A DNA stretch of 64,000 nucleotides from Boswellia sacra. Lineage: Eukaryota; Streptophyta; Magnoliopsida; Sapindales; Burseraceae. The notes beneath the pieces are model-generated. The model made no database searches and was not told the origin of the DNA. It saw nothing but the letters and a program-made list of their open reading frames with translations. The position numbers were made by a program, and so were the translations under genes. Shown piece by piece: positions 1 to 12,696 of this stretch (positions within the stretch are counted from its first letter, which is position 1; each line of letters opens with the position of its first letter). Location of the stretch: the NCBI GenBank assembly GCA_013180625.2, contig SNVD02002538.1:1426001-1490000 (forward strand), given 5' to 3'.

Positions 1-3000
1 ACGTTGCAACATTGATCCAAGCAAATGTGAATCTGTGGGTGCTTCCTAAGATCTCTTTTTAACTAAGAAATGGTCTTCACTTAAGCAAAACCTGTTTTCT
101 TACCAACTGTAATTTCAGTGAGGCATTTCCTGGAGGCTAGAAAATTGATCTTACAGTTCTGAAAATGTGAAGAATTTTTTATTTGGCTCTATTGAAAAAC
201 ATAATTCAGGCTTAAAAATTTTCATATATTCCTATTAATTACTTAGTTTGTATTATATTTTGATGCTTTCCTATTTTGTCTTCTATCCCGGAAAAGGAAT
301 CCCAAGAAAAATTAGAATATGAATGAGGAATATATCCCTGTCCCAATATTTAAAAAGTATAAAAAATCACTTCACCAGAGAAGAAGATAACTGAGAATGT
401 CCCTATATTTCCTTGCTCTTTTTCACTTTTGATTGATTTGTTTTTTATAGGAACAGAAAGAAGGAATAATTTTCCACACAACACTTGTCCATGAAGCTCT
501 TACTTTGGCTGCAGATTCTGCTTATTCACTTTGTTTTCTTTTATAAATTCTCCTGGCCTCTATCTGGCCATCAAACTATCATTAATATTTCCAACTCCTA
601 TACTATATTAAGGTAGCCCAAATTAATCACTATCTAATTGTTGCACTGTATGCCTCTTAACTAAAAAGGAAGAAGAGAAAAGCAAACTTGTGTATCATCA
701 TCGTAAAAGAATTTAAGAGGAGTAGAGTTTAAGGTACCCACCTCGAAATTTAAGGCCACTAATTCAGCTGAAGCATCATGTGCATCAAAATCTGGTTGCC
801 ATAGATATATAACTGAACTTGAAGCTGGAATAATGCATGCTAGGTTTCCTCCAGACCTTTCCCATGTCTTCTAGCTTTCTCTTAGCTTCTGTTGTGTCCC
901 GAGACTTGAGAGGAACCCAGAAGCGTTATTGGGTGGATCAAAAAGTAGTGTATAGCTATTAATTAACAGGAAGCAATTATCTTTCTTTATAAAAGACTAG
1001 TTAAATGTTTAATTATGGAATTCCATAATTGACCCCTAGAGAGAGAGACAAAGATTGATAGATCTACTGCAATGATTAAAGCATTTCAATTAAATTTCCT
1101 TGCTGGCCATGGCGGATTCAAAACAACGCTGGGGGGCTTGTTATGACATTTAATTAGTACAAACTATAATGTAGGGTTCTGTGCGGCAATCTCAGCTAGA
1201 GTAAGAGAGGCCAAGGACATAGTACTGGACCATAGTGTAGTTTCTGATAATTTCGTGGTCCCAACCAGCTTCTGTTCTGATCGGTGAGTGTCTTTGTCTC
1301 GGCTCTGCTCCAAAGGTTATGTTGCTCAGCTTGCTGCTTAGATGGAGCCCTATATTGCTTGTGGGAAAGCTGGAGACAGCCTGTGTAAAGAAACTGTACT
1401 GCATGGCAAATTTAAGTTGAACAAATATATATCAAATAAAAGGAGCTCGGTGTGATGTGAATTTTATATATTTATATATATATATGCAACAAATTTGGTG
1501 CAGCGTTTTTTTCTTCCTGAAATTAAATATTTGCCTTTAGGGGCAAGAAGGCTCCAACTTATATATATATATATATATATTTTCGTGTTTGTTTTGCCTG
1601 TGCTTTTGGGTACATTTTGAAGCTGCACAAAGCTTGTTCTAACTTGCTCCTTTAGTTAAGGGAGGCGGGAGGTCTTCTATTTCATTTAAGCGTGTTTGAC
1701 TATCGATGGCTTATTGAATCTCGATCCGAAATTTCATGCAAATACAATGCTTAAAAACCGCTGAAAAATTTCTTTCAAGGAAAAGTCCAAATCGAACAGT
1801 GACAAAGCCACCTGACAATAAGAGCAAATTCCTAAATTTTATTATCAAGATCTGCAGATTTGCTTTATTAATTTTTCCTTTAGCACATAAAATGGACGAG
1901 ACAGAAATTTTTGAAGAACTTTAAAATCTAATATTTGCAACGTCTGTTAGGCAAACATAATCAAAAAATACATTTTACATTTAATGCATCAATCTCAGGC
2001 ATTAACCAGCAGATGTAACTTCCCTTTCTACCGAGGAGGATTCAACAGCATTGTTTGAAATTATATATAGTTCCAATCAAATCTATCGGACTCGGAAGAT
2101 CTGATGGTACTGTTGCAGCCTAGCTAACTAAAGTTTTAAGCATTGATTGTCTTTTTTAATTACCAAAAAACAAGCTTTCTGCGGAAAAGCTGCTTATTAT
2201 ATGCAAGGATTTTATTACTGACATTTCTTGATCAAGCCGTTCATGATTTCCCCAATTAAATCATCAAATTATTGGTTTGACCAGTTAGCATTTGTTGTAT
2301 GTGGAAGAAATCTATTAGATGAGCATATATACATAGAGAAATGGAGTGAGCCCTTGATCAAACACCAATCAGAAAAGGGAAAAATATTACTGATTTCTTA
2401 TATAGAATATGGAAAACTTTTGCACAAAATCCGGGCGTAGACCTTGGAAATGGAAATGTTATAGTCATATTTTGATCTATCTTTCTAAATACGGCTATAC
2501 ATTGCAGGACTCCACCAAGAACCTGGGAATAATGCCTAATATATGTGCCTTTTTTCCTTGTCCTTACCCAATCAACATTATCTCTTTTTCTCTTTTTCAA
2601 AAGTCGGATCAAAATTATTGGTGCGTGGACTTTGGACTATAAACAATGAGTAGTACTACTCTTACAAATTTTGTATACAAATTCACGTGAAATTACTCAT
2701 TTATTAACACATTATCACCCTTCATTAAATAAGTAGATTTTATTTATTTATTACTCTAATTACCTCATAATATATCGGTGTATATAAGAATTTGTACAAA
2801 AAGTTTATAAAACTAACATTATTCATAAATAATACATCTTTCATGTCTTCATCTATAAAAAGGAAGGGAAATAGCTTGATGGTATTTTGAAGAATACAAC
2901 TAGTGATGGGTTTTATTATTATTATTATTTTTATAAGTTCCTCTCCATGATTTTTTTTTCTTCTTAGAGCATATACAGCCATATGAATGAACTTCTCTCA

Positions 3001-4233
3001 TGCGACCATTATAATAATACGTTCATCTCTTCAATAGTTTTTATTAATTGTGGATATTTTTTTATAAGCTGTAAAACTTATATAATAAAGAGATCATGCA
3101 ATATTAAATGATGAGTGGAGAAAAATAAATGGTCATTGTAATCTAAAGTTGAAACTAAGACTTCAACATCATCATCATCATCATCGAACCTTCATGATTG
3201 GGTTGACTTTTAGCCCATTAAAATTAGATAATGAGTAATGGTGCTATGTATTTAGCCTAAGATCTTATGAAAAAATGTCTAATAATTGTAATGAAAAAGG
3301 AGATTTAGTTATAAAGAGGAAACAGTTTAGTTTGTGAAAACGATAGGGATGCAGAAGTTTCTAATTTTGCGATACATGTTAGCTAACGTAATGCTTTATG
3401 AAACTAGTATTTCACGTAAAAGAGAAGAAGGGATCATTCAAGGATATCTGAAATATATCATATATTTTGTGAAACTTTTATGAAAATTATAAATAAATAT
3501 ATAAAAGTTCATATAAAAATTATATATTTTATATACTTATTTATAATTTTTATATAATTTTTTTAAAAAAAAAAAGAAAGTATCGGTATCCTAGACGTTT
3601 CCAAGAAGAAGTGATTGTGTTTTGTTCGATGGAGAGAGAAGTAGCTTTTATTTTTATTCTATTTAATAATTTTGGAGAAATTCTATTTAAGAGTCCCAAC
3701 TATTATTTGACTAGAGTTTAATTTTAACTACGAATGACTAATTAAAAAATTTAAAGTTATCTATTTCGTTGTAAAATTTTGTCTAATTAACAAATTATGT
3801 TTTCTTGTTTTTTTTTAATTGTTAAAGTTGTTAGTAGATATAAAAGATTATAAAACAAAATTTCTATGTAATTTTAGTATAATTCTTGATTTGGGCTCAT
3901 GCTAATTAAGACGGTCGGGAGGGAAACCATAATGTCTGGCCCACAAAATTAGTTGAAGTTCGTCCAAGTTTGCTTTGCAGCATGGAGACAGGTTTTGTCC
4001 AAAAGACATCTTTTCTCCGAGTCTTTTGGATCCTGAGAGACATTAATTCCATCCAACTTGGAATGTTTCACTCTCTATCGCTCAGCTCTTGTTTGTTTCC
4101 ATCGTCCTTTCCTCCACAAACAAAGCTTAAACTTCTCCCAAAGTGGCAAATTTAATTACTTTCATTTTCCTCCTCAAAAGAAACTCTCCAACATCAACCC
4201 TTGTCTCGTCTCCATCTCTTTCTCAAATGCAAA
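1..4233. other. intergenic / upstream region of the PMT-like gene
   Basis: No convincing gene is visible. The stretch is AT-rich, with dinucleotide TA runs near 1460-1485 and 1560-1580, a short ATC trinucleotide run near 3166-3186 and an AT-rich hairpin-like segment near 3460-3560. Open frames here are short, overlap in several frames and show no recognisable domain. The last few hundred bases must hold the promoter and 5' UTR of the downstream methyltransferase gene, but no single element can be assigned with confidence. Confidence 0.6.
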
Positions 4234-7200
4234 ATGGCTCTAAGCAAGCGTGGCCCTAAGCGTCCATCTTCATCTACCGCATCCACTATAACCACTATTG
4301 TATTCATTGCATTGTGTGTTCTCGGCGCATGGATGCTAACCACAAATACCATTTCACCGCCACAAACTTCGACCCGCACTGCCACTGGCACCTTATCAAA
4401 CGCTGCAAACTCTTTCCCCAATGAAGCTGAAAACGTTAAAGAAAAGAAAGATCAAACTGTGTTCGAGGATAACCCTGGCGTTCTCCCCAACGATGCCATT
4501 CAATCGGATGAGCCTAGAGGGGGTCAGAATGCGGGAGATGATCATGCTAACAATGAAGCAACCAATAATGATAAACAAGAACACGTAAAGAGAACTGATG
4601 AAGAAAAGGCGAAAAAAGCTGTTGAAGAGAATTCACAGGGTCTAATAGGCAAAGAATCTGCTGAAGAGCAACAGAAACAGAAAGAAGGCGAGACTCAATT
4701 ATCAGAAGAAAGTACTTTGACTGAAAACCAACAAGCTGAGCAGCATCAGCAACAACAACAGCAGCAACAGCAGCAACAACAACCGCAGCAGCAGCAGCTC
4801 CAACAACAACAGCAGCAGCAGCACCAACAACAACAACAGCAGCAGCAACAACAACAAAAGCAAGAAAAACAAGAAAAGCAAGAAGTGGAAATCAATGTTA
4901 ACAACAAAGAAGATCAAGTTGAGAAACCAAATGAAGAGATGATAAAAGAACAACTGCAAGAAGATGCTGGAAACCAGGCAATAAATTCTACGCAAGAAGC
5001 TCAAGTTGAGAAACCAAATGAAGAGACGATAAAACAACAACCGCAAGAAGATGCTGGAAACCAGACAATAAATTCTACGCGAGAAATTCAAAACCCGATA
5101 TCAGATGAAGACAAACAACAGAGAATCAAACAACATCAAGAGCAACATGTACAACAGAAACAAGGAAATCCTTTCGCAGCCTTCAACAACGAAACCGTCC
5201 CGAAACATGAACAATCACACAAAGAATTTAAAGATGTAAAGTCACCTGAACATTCAGAGAAGCAAGAGCACCAAGAAAATAATAAAATGCAACGTAAAGA
5301 GAAAAACAAGCATAAGAGAGCGAAGGAACATAAGCGAACTAAGTCAAACTCGGGCGAGTCGGATGGCAGTAGCGCTGGTATGCCACAAGAATCAACCGAG
5401 TCAAAGAAGTCCTGGTCAACTCAGGCGAAACAGTCAGCCAATGAGAAAGAGAGACGTAAAGACAAATTCAATGGAAATTGGCATCTTTGTAATGAAACTA
5501 CAGGTCCTGATTTTATTCCTTGTTTGGACAACCAAAAAGCAATTAATCAGTTAAGTTCTACTATGCATTACGAGCATCGCGAGAGGCACTGCCCTGAGGA
5601 GGCTCCCACTTGTTTGGTCCCACTGCCTGAGGGATATAGGAGATCAATCCCATGGCCAACAAGCAGAGATAAGGTGAGTGAGTAGAAGTTAAAAACAGTA
5701 CTTTAGCTTGATTAGGTGGACTGCTTTTGAGGTTTTAACTTTGTTATTGTGATCTCGCAGATATGGTATCGAAATGTACCATACACCAAGCTGGTGGAGG
5801 TGAAGGGACACCAAAACTGGGTTAAGGTGACGGGTGAATTCTTGACTTTTCCGGGTGGTGGGACCCAGTTCAAACATGGCGCTATCCATTACATTGATTT
5901 AATTCAAGAGGTCAGTTCTCTCATAATCTCGCTTGCTAATGCTACGTTCCATTATTAAAATATAAATATATTGCTTAAGCATGTTAATTGAAGAACATTT
6001 GCAAAGCAATAATACAGTTTATATATATGTATGTAGTATACAAACTAATATGATTTTATTTAATTTAAAAAGTGAATTTTAAATGTTAATAGTAGTAACT
6101 AAAGTTGATGATGTAATAATATCAATAGTTTATCAATATTATATAACATTTACAAAAACAAATTGAAAAACTATAATTTTTATGATAATAGATGTACTTT
6201 TGAAATGATAAGTTGTTGTGAATTGATTTTCTTCCATAGGCACTACCAGATATCGAATGGGGGAAGCACAGTCGATCAATCCTGGATGTTGGATGTGGAG
6301 TTGCCAGCTTTGGTGGTTATCTCTTCGAAAAAGATGTTCTTACCATGTCTTTTGCTCCCAAAGACGAACATCAAGCTCAGGTCCAGTTTGCCCTTGAAAG
6401 AGGAATTCCTGCAGTATCCGCGGTCATGGGTTCTCAGCGCTTGCCATTTCCAAGCATTGTCTTTGATCTCATTCACTGTGCTCGTTGTAGAGTGCCCTGG
6501 CACAAAGAAGGTCCTAATCTGTATATACTTTCATTCCATTAACTTTGTATTTTTGTACTTGAACTTTTGGTCAATAGAACTCATGTTGCTAACAAAACGT
6601 AAATGAGCTTAATTTTGATGCAGGTGGAAGGCTTCTTTTAGAAGTAAATCGAGTTCTGCGACCTGGGGGTTATTTCGTTTGGTCAGCTACTCCTGTGTAT
6701 CAAAAGCTTGAAGAAGATGTGGAAATCTGGAAAGGTAAAACACCAAAATTTATATCTTAAATTTCAAAGTATAAAACAAAATTTTTACACAAAATATTTA
6801 CTCATTTATACTCATTTTTCTAGCAATGTCCTCTTTGACCGTATCCATGTGCTGGGACCTTGTGACCATCAAGATGGACAAACTGAATTCTGCTGGCTTC
6901 GCCATTTATCGCAAACCCACCACAAATGAATGCTACGACAAAAGAAACCACAACACTCCTCCAATGTGCAAGGATGAAGATGATCCAAACGCTTCCTGGT
7001 ACGTACTTTTAACATGTACAAACGAATACTTTACTACTTTGCTGCGAGTAATTGCGGAAAATAATGCCGTTGATCCATTTCAGGTATATACCTCTGGTTG
7101 GGTGCTTGCACCGGGTACCCGTTGACAAGGCCAAGAGAGGATCACAGTGGCCTGAGCAATGGCCTAGTCGACTGACCAAAGCTCCTTACTGGTTAAACAG

Positions 7201-7993
7201 TTCCCAGATGGGGATTTATGGAAAACCATCTCCTCAAGATTTCGCAAAAGATTATGAGCATTGGCAAGAAGTGGTGAACACGTCATATTTAAGTGGATTG
7301 GGTATCAGTTGGTCCCATGTGAGGAATGTCATGGACATGAGATCTGTTTATGGGGGGTCTGAAGCCTTGCTACCTTCACTGTTATTGCCGTTGTTACTTC
7401 AGTGAGAGTAAATTAGAAATTATTTCTTCAGTGAGACTTCAATATATTATCCTTTGTGCATGCAGGTTTGCGGCAGCTTTGAAGGATCTTAACGTGTGGG
7501 TCATGAATGTTGTGAACATAAATGCTCCTGACACACTTCCCATAATCTATGAGCGAGGACTCATTGGAATGTATCATGATTGGTGCGAGTCCTTCAACAC
7601 CTACCCACGTACATATGATCTCCTCCATGCTGATCATCTTTTCTCACAACTGAAAAATAGGTAGAAATGATTTGTTATTTCCCTCCATTTTCCTTAATCT
7701 TTTTTGAAACAATTTTTTGTTTTCGAATCTTGGGAGGTTGATGAGATGAGTAATGGTGTTTGTTTGGCTTTAACAGGTGTGAACTTATTCCTGTGATGGT
7801 AGAAGTCGATAGAATAGTCAGACCGGGAGGTAAATTAATTGTACGTGATGAAACCAGTGTAATTAGTGAAATTGAGAACTTGTTGAAATCGCTACATTGG
7901 GAAGTTCATTTAACCACCTCCAAAAACCAAGAAGGGTTACTCGCTGCTCAGAAAGGCGATTGGCGGCCAGAGACATACCAAGCTTCTTCCTGA
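4234..7993 (+). CDS. PMT24/25/26-like putative methyltransferase (DUF248)
   Basis: Type II Golgi membrane protein of the plant putative methyltransferase family (QUA2/TSD2 relatives), thought to act on cell-wall polysaccharides. Exons read as 4234-5673, 5761-5910, 6240-6510, 6624-6734, 6824-6998, 7084-7356, 7466-7660 and 7777-7993; all introns are GT-AG and the frame stays open for 943 aa. The start is the ATG beginning [10 protein letters not shown], followed by a membrane segment at residues ~19-37. A long, low-complexity stem rich in Q, E and K follows, then the family domain from about residue 419 ([15 protein letters not shown]). The SAM-binding motif [12 protein letters not shown] is at ~545-556, and the typical [10 protein letters not shown] and LRPGG segments follow. 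The protein is longer than the ~830 aa I expect for PMT26 because of the expanded stem. The substrate is not known from sequence. Confidence 0.93.
4741..4860 (+). repeat. CAA/CAG repeat encoding poly-Gln
   Basis: About 120 bp of nearly pure CAA/CAG codons inside exon 1 of the PMT-like gene, broken only by occasional His, Pro and Leu codons. It lies in the lumenal stem between the membrane anchor and the catalytic domain. Mixed CAA/CAG use should make it more stable than a pure CAG tract. Its antisense gives a spurious poly-Leu frame. Confidence 0.95.
4915..5088 (+). repeat. 87-bp in-frame tandem duplication in the PMT stem
   Basis: Two adjacent copies of an 87-bp unit (29 codons), each beginning CAAGTTGAGAAACCAAATGA at 4915 and 5002. 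The two protein copies share [15 protein letters not shown] and INST and differ at only a few residues. The duplication is in frame, so it lengthens the stem without breaking the gene. Confidence 0.92.
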
Positions 7994-9613
7994 TGATAGA
8001 GAGAATACATAGTACTTTAGACAATCTGTAGGTCAGCACTGGCGATATTTCGCCTTCTGTAGCATTGTCGTATAATAGTGTAATATCTTACACTGCAAAT
8101 CAGCGTGGTAGATGTTTCTGTTATTTTTCTCACTTCGATGAAAAACTGTAAACAATACGTAAAACCATTGAGAAGTGGTGTATACCTGACTGATTAGTGA
8201 AATTTTCTCCCGAAAGAAGAGGGCTTATTACTCTATCCAGTATTCTAGTTTGGATTCTTCACATTCTGGGTGAAGTTTTTGATTTCTAGTGAAGCCTAAA
8301 TGGCAGGTTGCTGAGATCATAAATTGGTGCTATATTGGCCGCATATTTGATCTTGTGGCATTTATATTGCAGTTGCAGGGCATCACTATACCATGGCTGT
8401 TTAGCTGCATCTAAACTATATATAGCTACAATAAATAATTAGTCCTGTAAACTAGAAACTATCTATGCTTAGCCTAATTAATACAAAAAATGATAAACAG
8501 AGCAACAAGAACGAAACTGAAGTTGCTTCCACAGTTTCTGGATTGGCCAGGTCCACTAGTATCTAAGCTTACGTGGTAGCACCAAGAGTGATCGGTAGAA
8601 AAGAATGTACGATTTACAACAATGCCACAGACTCACTCTGGACGTTCAAGGATAGCCCAAAAACCAGTCTCCTATTATCGTCACAGCCAAGCCAACCCCC
8701 CAAAGCTAGGAGCCACTAGGACTTGAATACTGCACTTCGTTGAAAACCAATAGACTGGACTTTTGTTAGTACTGCATAATACTTATATATTAAACAGGAT
8801 ATAATTCGTAAGTTCAAAAAGTTCCTGTGGACAATGTTACATGGGAATAATCTCTAAATGCAAACCCATCCTACTTTACAAGGTACAAATCTCATCTGTG
8901 AAACCAAATGTGTTGCACTTGCTACCGGCCATTTTCATCCTTGTCCTAATACTTTATCAAACATGTGAAAGCCAGTAACTCAAAAACGAGCAGAGTGACT
9001 TAATTTTATAGAACTCAAACCTAAGGAACATATACTCCCAAACTGTAGTAATTACAAAACAATGTAAACATAAAGACATTCCGACACCGATTAGGTCACG
9101 GGTGTTGAAATAAAGCCGATTTTTTTTTTTAACCTAAGAGTTGGAGTAGAACTCATAATTTCCATTCCTTTTGAAAATGTTGGTAGAACTGTCAATGGCA
9201 TAGGACTTCTATAAATTACAGGCCTACGGCATTTCAATTTTGTTTCAGAGACTAGAATAGTGATTTTAACCAGGCAATTAAGATGAAAAAATGAATTAAA
9301 TCACCAGAGTCTAACTATACAGTTTTAACACAATGTGCACAGCTCTAGATAGTATACTTCAGATGCATCAAACATTTTCATCATTACAACAGATCATTTC
9401 CACACCCAGACTACACATATAACAAACTTTTTGCCCAAGCATGGAATGCCCGTAGGGGGTCAATGCTACATTAACAAGTTTAGCCGAAATCAAGGATCTA
9501 AGGAGGATAGAATGTCACCATATGCTAGATGTTACTCAAGCTCCAGGAAATCTTCGCTAATCTCTATATGTAGTTTCAGATCATATGCTCATATTCTTCA
9601 TCCTAATACCTCA
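7994..9613. other. 3' flanks between convergent PMT-like and glutaredoxin genes
   Basis: About 1.6 kb between two gene ends that face each other. It must contain both 3' UTRs. No open frame with a recognisable domain, RNA gene or clear mobile element was seen. A short open frame at 9431-9631 overlaps the glutaredoxin last exon antisense and is not taken as a gene. Confidence 0.6.
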
Positions 9614-10639
9614 TCAGCTTGTTCCAAGTAGTTTCTGTAACTGACCACTCGTGACTGCAGCTTTAAGGTCTGAATCACGAATGTTATAGTGAAATGAAAA
9701 TAAGAAGGTGAAAAACTGTGACCGATTAAAGAAATGCATCCTAAGATTAGAGCTTAGAACAAACCATCAGAGCCACCAACGTGTTTGCCATTCACAAAGA
9801 TTTGTGGAACAGTGCGTCGGCCTACAAGATCTAGAAGTACATACTGAATTTGAGCCCCATCATCTGCAAATATTCACAATCATAGAGCAGCTTTAAGCCC
9901 TTAAACCCTTTCTCTATATACACAATAAAAAGCGCTAATGAAAACAACATTAGCCAATAAATACCTCGAAGATCAAGCTCCACAAGAAAAGGCTGCTCAT
10001 GTAGTTCAGCAAATATGCGCTTGGCACGCAAGCAATACCTGAGGACAGATCAATAGGTAGCGCAATTTTTTATCCAATTCACTTACGATGTGTGCACACA
10101 AACAAGAGAGAAGAATTTAAAGATCTTTTCACAGCATCCTGTCCATCCAATCCAAGCTACTTAAAATACAAAGTCAATTGACCAAACAAAGGTTTTCTGT
10201 TCTCTTTGATGAAATTAAAGCATAGAAACAAGTTGATCACTAAACTCAAATCCAGAATCCAAGCTTTCCACACCTTAATTAATCTAACATCCAATGAAAT
10301 TCAGCAACGAATCACATCACCAATGGCAACAAATCAAATCAGGCTTCAAGGTCTCAGTAAAATTATCAATTCATGAACAAACCAAAGCATAGACATAGTC
10401 ATCATGATTACAATTTACGATTATGAGCCTAAGCCAAAGAAAGAGACAGAGAAAATTGAAACGTACGGACAGTAGGATTTGGAAAAAATGACAATCTTGT
10501 TGGAGAAGATGGCGTTCTGTACAAAAGCGGAAGCTGAATTGGTGGCTGCTGTTGGCTTCGCTGCATCTCCGGCCAGTAACAAAAACAGTACAGCAGCCGC
10601 GTTAAGGAAAAGCCGCGACTGAGAACCGCTCTTCTTCAT
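9614..10639 (-). CDS. class I CPYC glutaredoxin, secretory type (GrxC3/C4-like)
   Basis: Glutathione-dependent thiol-disulfide oxidoreductase. Exons on the reverse strand are 10467-10639, 9965-10038, 9765-9863 and 9614-9669, all GT-AG, giving 133 aa. The N-terminus has a hydrophobic signal peptide (residues ~9-24), so the protein should enter the ER, as known for plant GrxC3/C4. The active site CPYC (residues 57-60) is split by the first intron inside the Pro codon. The cis-Pro motif TVPQ (100-103) and the glutathione-contact motif GGSD (112-115) are present. Length fits the family (about 130-135 aa). GrxC3 and GrxC4 cannot be separated with certainty by eye. Confidence 0.92.
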
Positions 10640-12276
10640 TTCGTTATGGCTGTGATTGCCTCGCCAATCGTCACGAACTTAGCTTGCCAGATTACTTGAA
10701 GTCGCGATATGTTACCACCCTCAGTGGTGTGCCACGATACAAAGGTCAAGTATAAATCGCAAAGAGGTTTGACAGGTCCTTCTTTGTGGACATGCTGGCA
10801 ACTAACATAACGTTCTGAGTAGCCATGTCCAAGTAATTGGGCCAGTACAGGTTCAGCCCATGTTGAAGTTGAACTAATGGGCAGGGCCGGGCTAGAAACT
10901 TGAAAATGGATCCAACCCAATTCCTTGAATTTACACACTTGGCCCATGTTTGCAACAAATATAAAGTGAGACAATTTTTTAGATAGCCTCATCTTCACTT
11001 TTAGTAAGCATATATTGTAAAAGAATTATTGTTTCCAGAATTTCGATCCTAGGAACAATTAACTACTAATGCACAATTCTATTTTTACTTTGTTTAATTT
11101 TATTTATTGACTGAGTTATGAAATAAATGATTATTTCTTCTTTGTTGAATCAGTAGTTTAGTATCATACAAAAAATAAAAATCTCATTGAAATTATAATG
11201 CAAAATATTATTTTAAGAATAATACGTACGTCAAAAACAGGTAAGAAGTGTTTTCCCATCTCCCTTCTCTTCTTCTTATTAGTGCTACCCATGCACGATC
11301 TTTGCAAAATAATGTAACAGGAATATAGTTATTATGCCTCGAGTCCAAAGCTCCTCTCCCTACTTTTCTTTAGTTTTGTTTTGTTCAATCATAAGTGAAA
11401 ATGTTTATTATAAAATAGTTTTATGCCTACTTAAGTTGAATAGCTGATTATAATATTGTTTAAAATATAATAAACAGTGTTAATTCATAAAGAAGGGAGA
11501 AATAATTTGCATAATTATGATTATATAAGATAGCATGAAGATATTGATATATACCATATCAACGACGTTAGACTTACAACTTGATCTGAGATTTGTTATT
11601 TAATAATATGATTTTATTATGTTTATTATCATATTAGTTCATAGGGTTTTAGTTATATATAGATTATAAATCTAACATTATTGTATGTCGTGTAGGCAAG
11701 AAAAGAAAAACAAATTTTAAGATATTTTTAATTTTCTAATTTTACCCTTCCTAAATAAAAAAGATGGAGGTATTTAGCTTAAAAATTGGGCTCAAATAGT
11801 GGAACTCGTTTTTAAATTTTATAGATACTTATAAATCTAGTATCACTCTAAATTCTAAAAAGATTAAAACTCAAATTTCTGTTCAAAGTGACATTCACAC
11901 ACTTCTTATATCAAAATCAAATGCTGTGCAATAATTTTCAATTTCCAATTTGCGAGTTGATTGTGTCTCCGTATATGAGTACATAGAAGACATTATATAA
12001 TAACCTGTAGAATGATTTGAAGCGGAAATCGAAATTAAAGAGTCAATTGCTTGAAATTTTTTTTTTATTGCCATGAATTGACATAGAAAAGCGTTTGTTA
12101 GAGGGGAAAAGCTAACATACAACTGTATCAACTCAGCTTTGATTTATATCACAAGGAAACCACCAAATCATCATATCATAATCATATCCTTTCTCATTAT
12201 CCAATCATCAATCAATCGTAGAACATAGAAGTTGAATTGCAGTAAGCTACAGAAACAATCTCATAGAAATTGCGGA
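10640..12276. other. intergenic region
   Basis: Upstream region of the glutaredoxin gene and downstream region of the small oxidoreductase-like gene. A 120-codon reverse open frame (10636-10998) lies directly upstream of the glutaredoxin start, but it has no domain resemblance and probably reflects chance in the 5' UTR/promoter. The remainder, 11000-12276, is AT-rich with nothing recognised. Confidence 0.55.
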
Positions 12277-12696
12277 TTATTTGGAGTTGGAGTTGCCGGA
12301 ATCACTTTGACTATAGAGCTTATTATAAGCTTCAAGCTCCTCATAATACACATCCCACACGCATCTAACGCATCCGCTCCCACAACAATCTCCAGGCTCC
12401 GGCTTTTCGGGAGGAGGTGGCGGCGGCGGCGCCGATTCTTTCGATTTTCGATCTTCCTCTTCTTCTTTCTTCTCCATATTCTCCTCTCTATTGATCTTCG
12501 TTGCCATTTGTTTGACCTCGATGTCGAAGCAAAATAGTCGTGAATCTTGAAATCGCTTGTTGAACGATACCGTTTTGAAGTTTAGATCTGATCTTGATCC
12601 TAATCTCATGGCAGAGGCGACATGAGTTGAAACATTGAAAGCCTTTCCTCGATGATGGGCGCCCGATGCAGTATGATAATGGACGGCTGTTTCCAT
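12277..12696 (-). CDS. oxidoreductase-like domain protein (PF09791/UPF0651 type)
   Basis: Intronless frame of 139 aa. The C-terminal 40 residues carry the signature of the oxidoreductase-like family (OXLD1/UPF0651): PEPGDCCGSGC, then VRCVWDVYYEELEAYN. It is preceded by an acidic-basic segment and a seven-Pro run. The first Met gives a 63-residue extension with Arg, Ser and His that could be an organelle-targeting peptide. A second Met at 12507 (MATKINREEN) would give a 76-aa protein without it. Sequence alone does not decide which start is used. The family is conserved in eukaryotes, its members are often mitochondrial, and its biochemical role is poorly defined; the name does not prove enzyme activity. 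Confidence 0.8.
   Translation of the reverse strand: METAVHYHTASGAHHRGKAFNVSTHVASAMRLGSRSDLNFKTVSFNKRFQDSRLFCFDIEVKQMATKINREENMEKKEEEEDRKSKESAPPPPPPPEKPEPGDCCGSGCVRCVWDVYYEELEAYNKLYSQSDSGNSNSK

Noticed and set aside
4702..5091. Reverse-strand frame rich in Leu (129 aa)
   Set aside because: It is the antisense of the poly-Gln and duplicated stem of the PMT-like gene.
10636..10998. Reverse-strand 120-aa frame upstream of glutaredoxin
   Set aside because: No domain or family resemblance, sits in the expected promoter/5' UTR, and overlaps the glutaredoxin start codon by chance.
12232..12537. Forward 101-aa frame with Arg- and Phe-rich tail
   Set aside because: Antisense shadow of the oxidoreductase-like gene.
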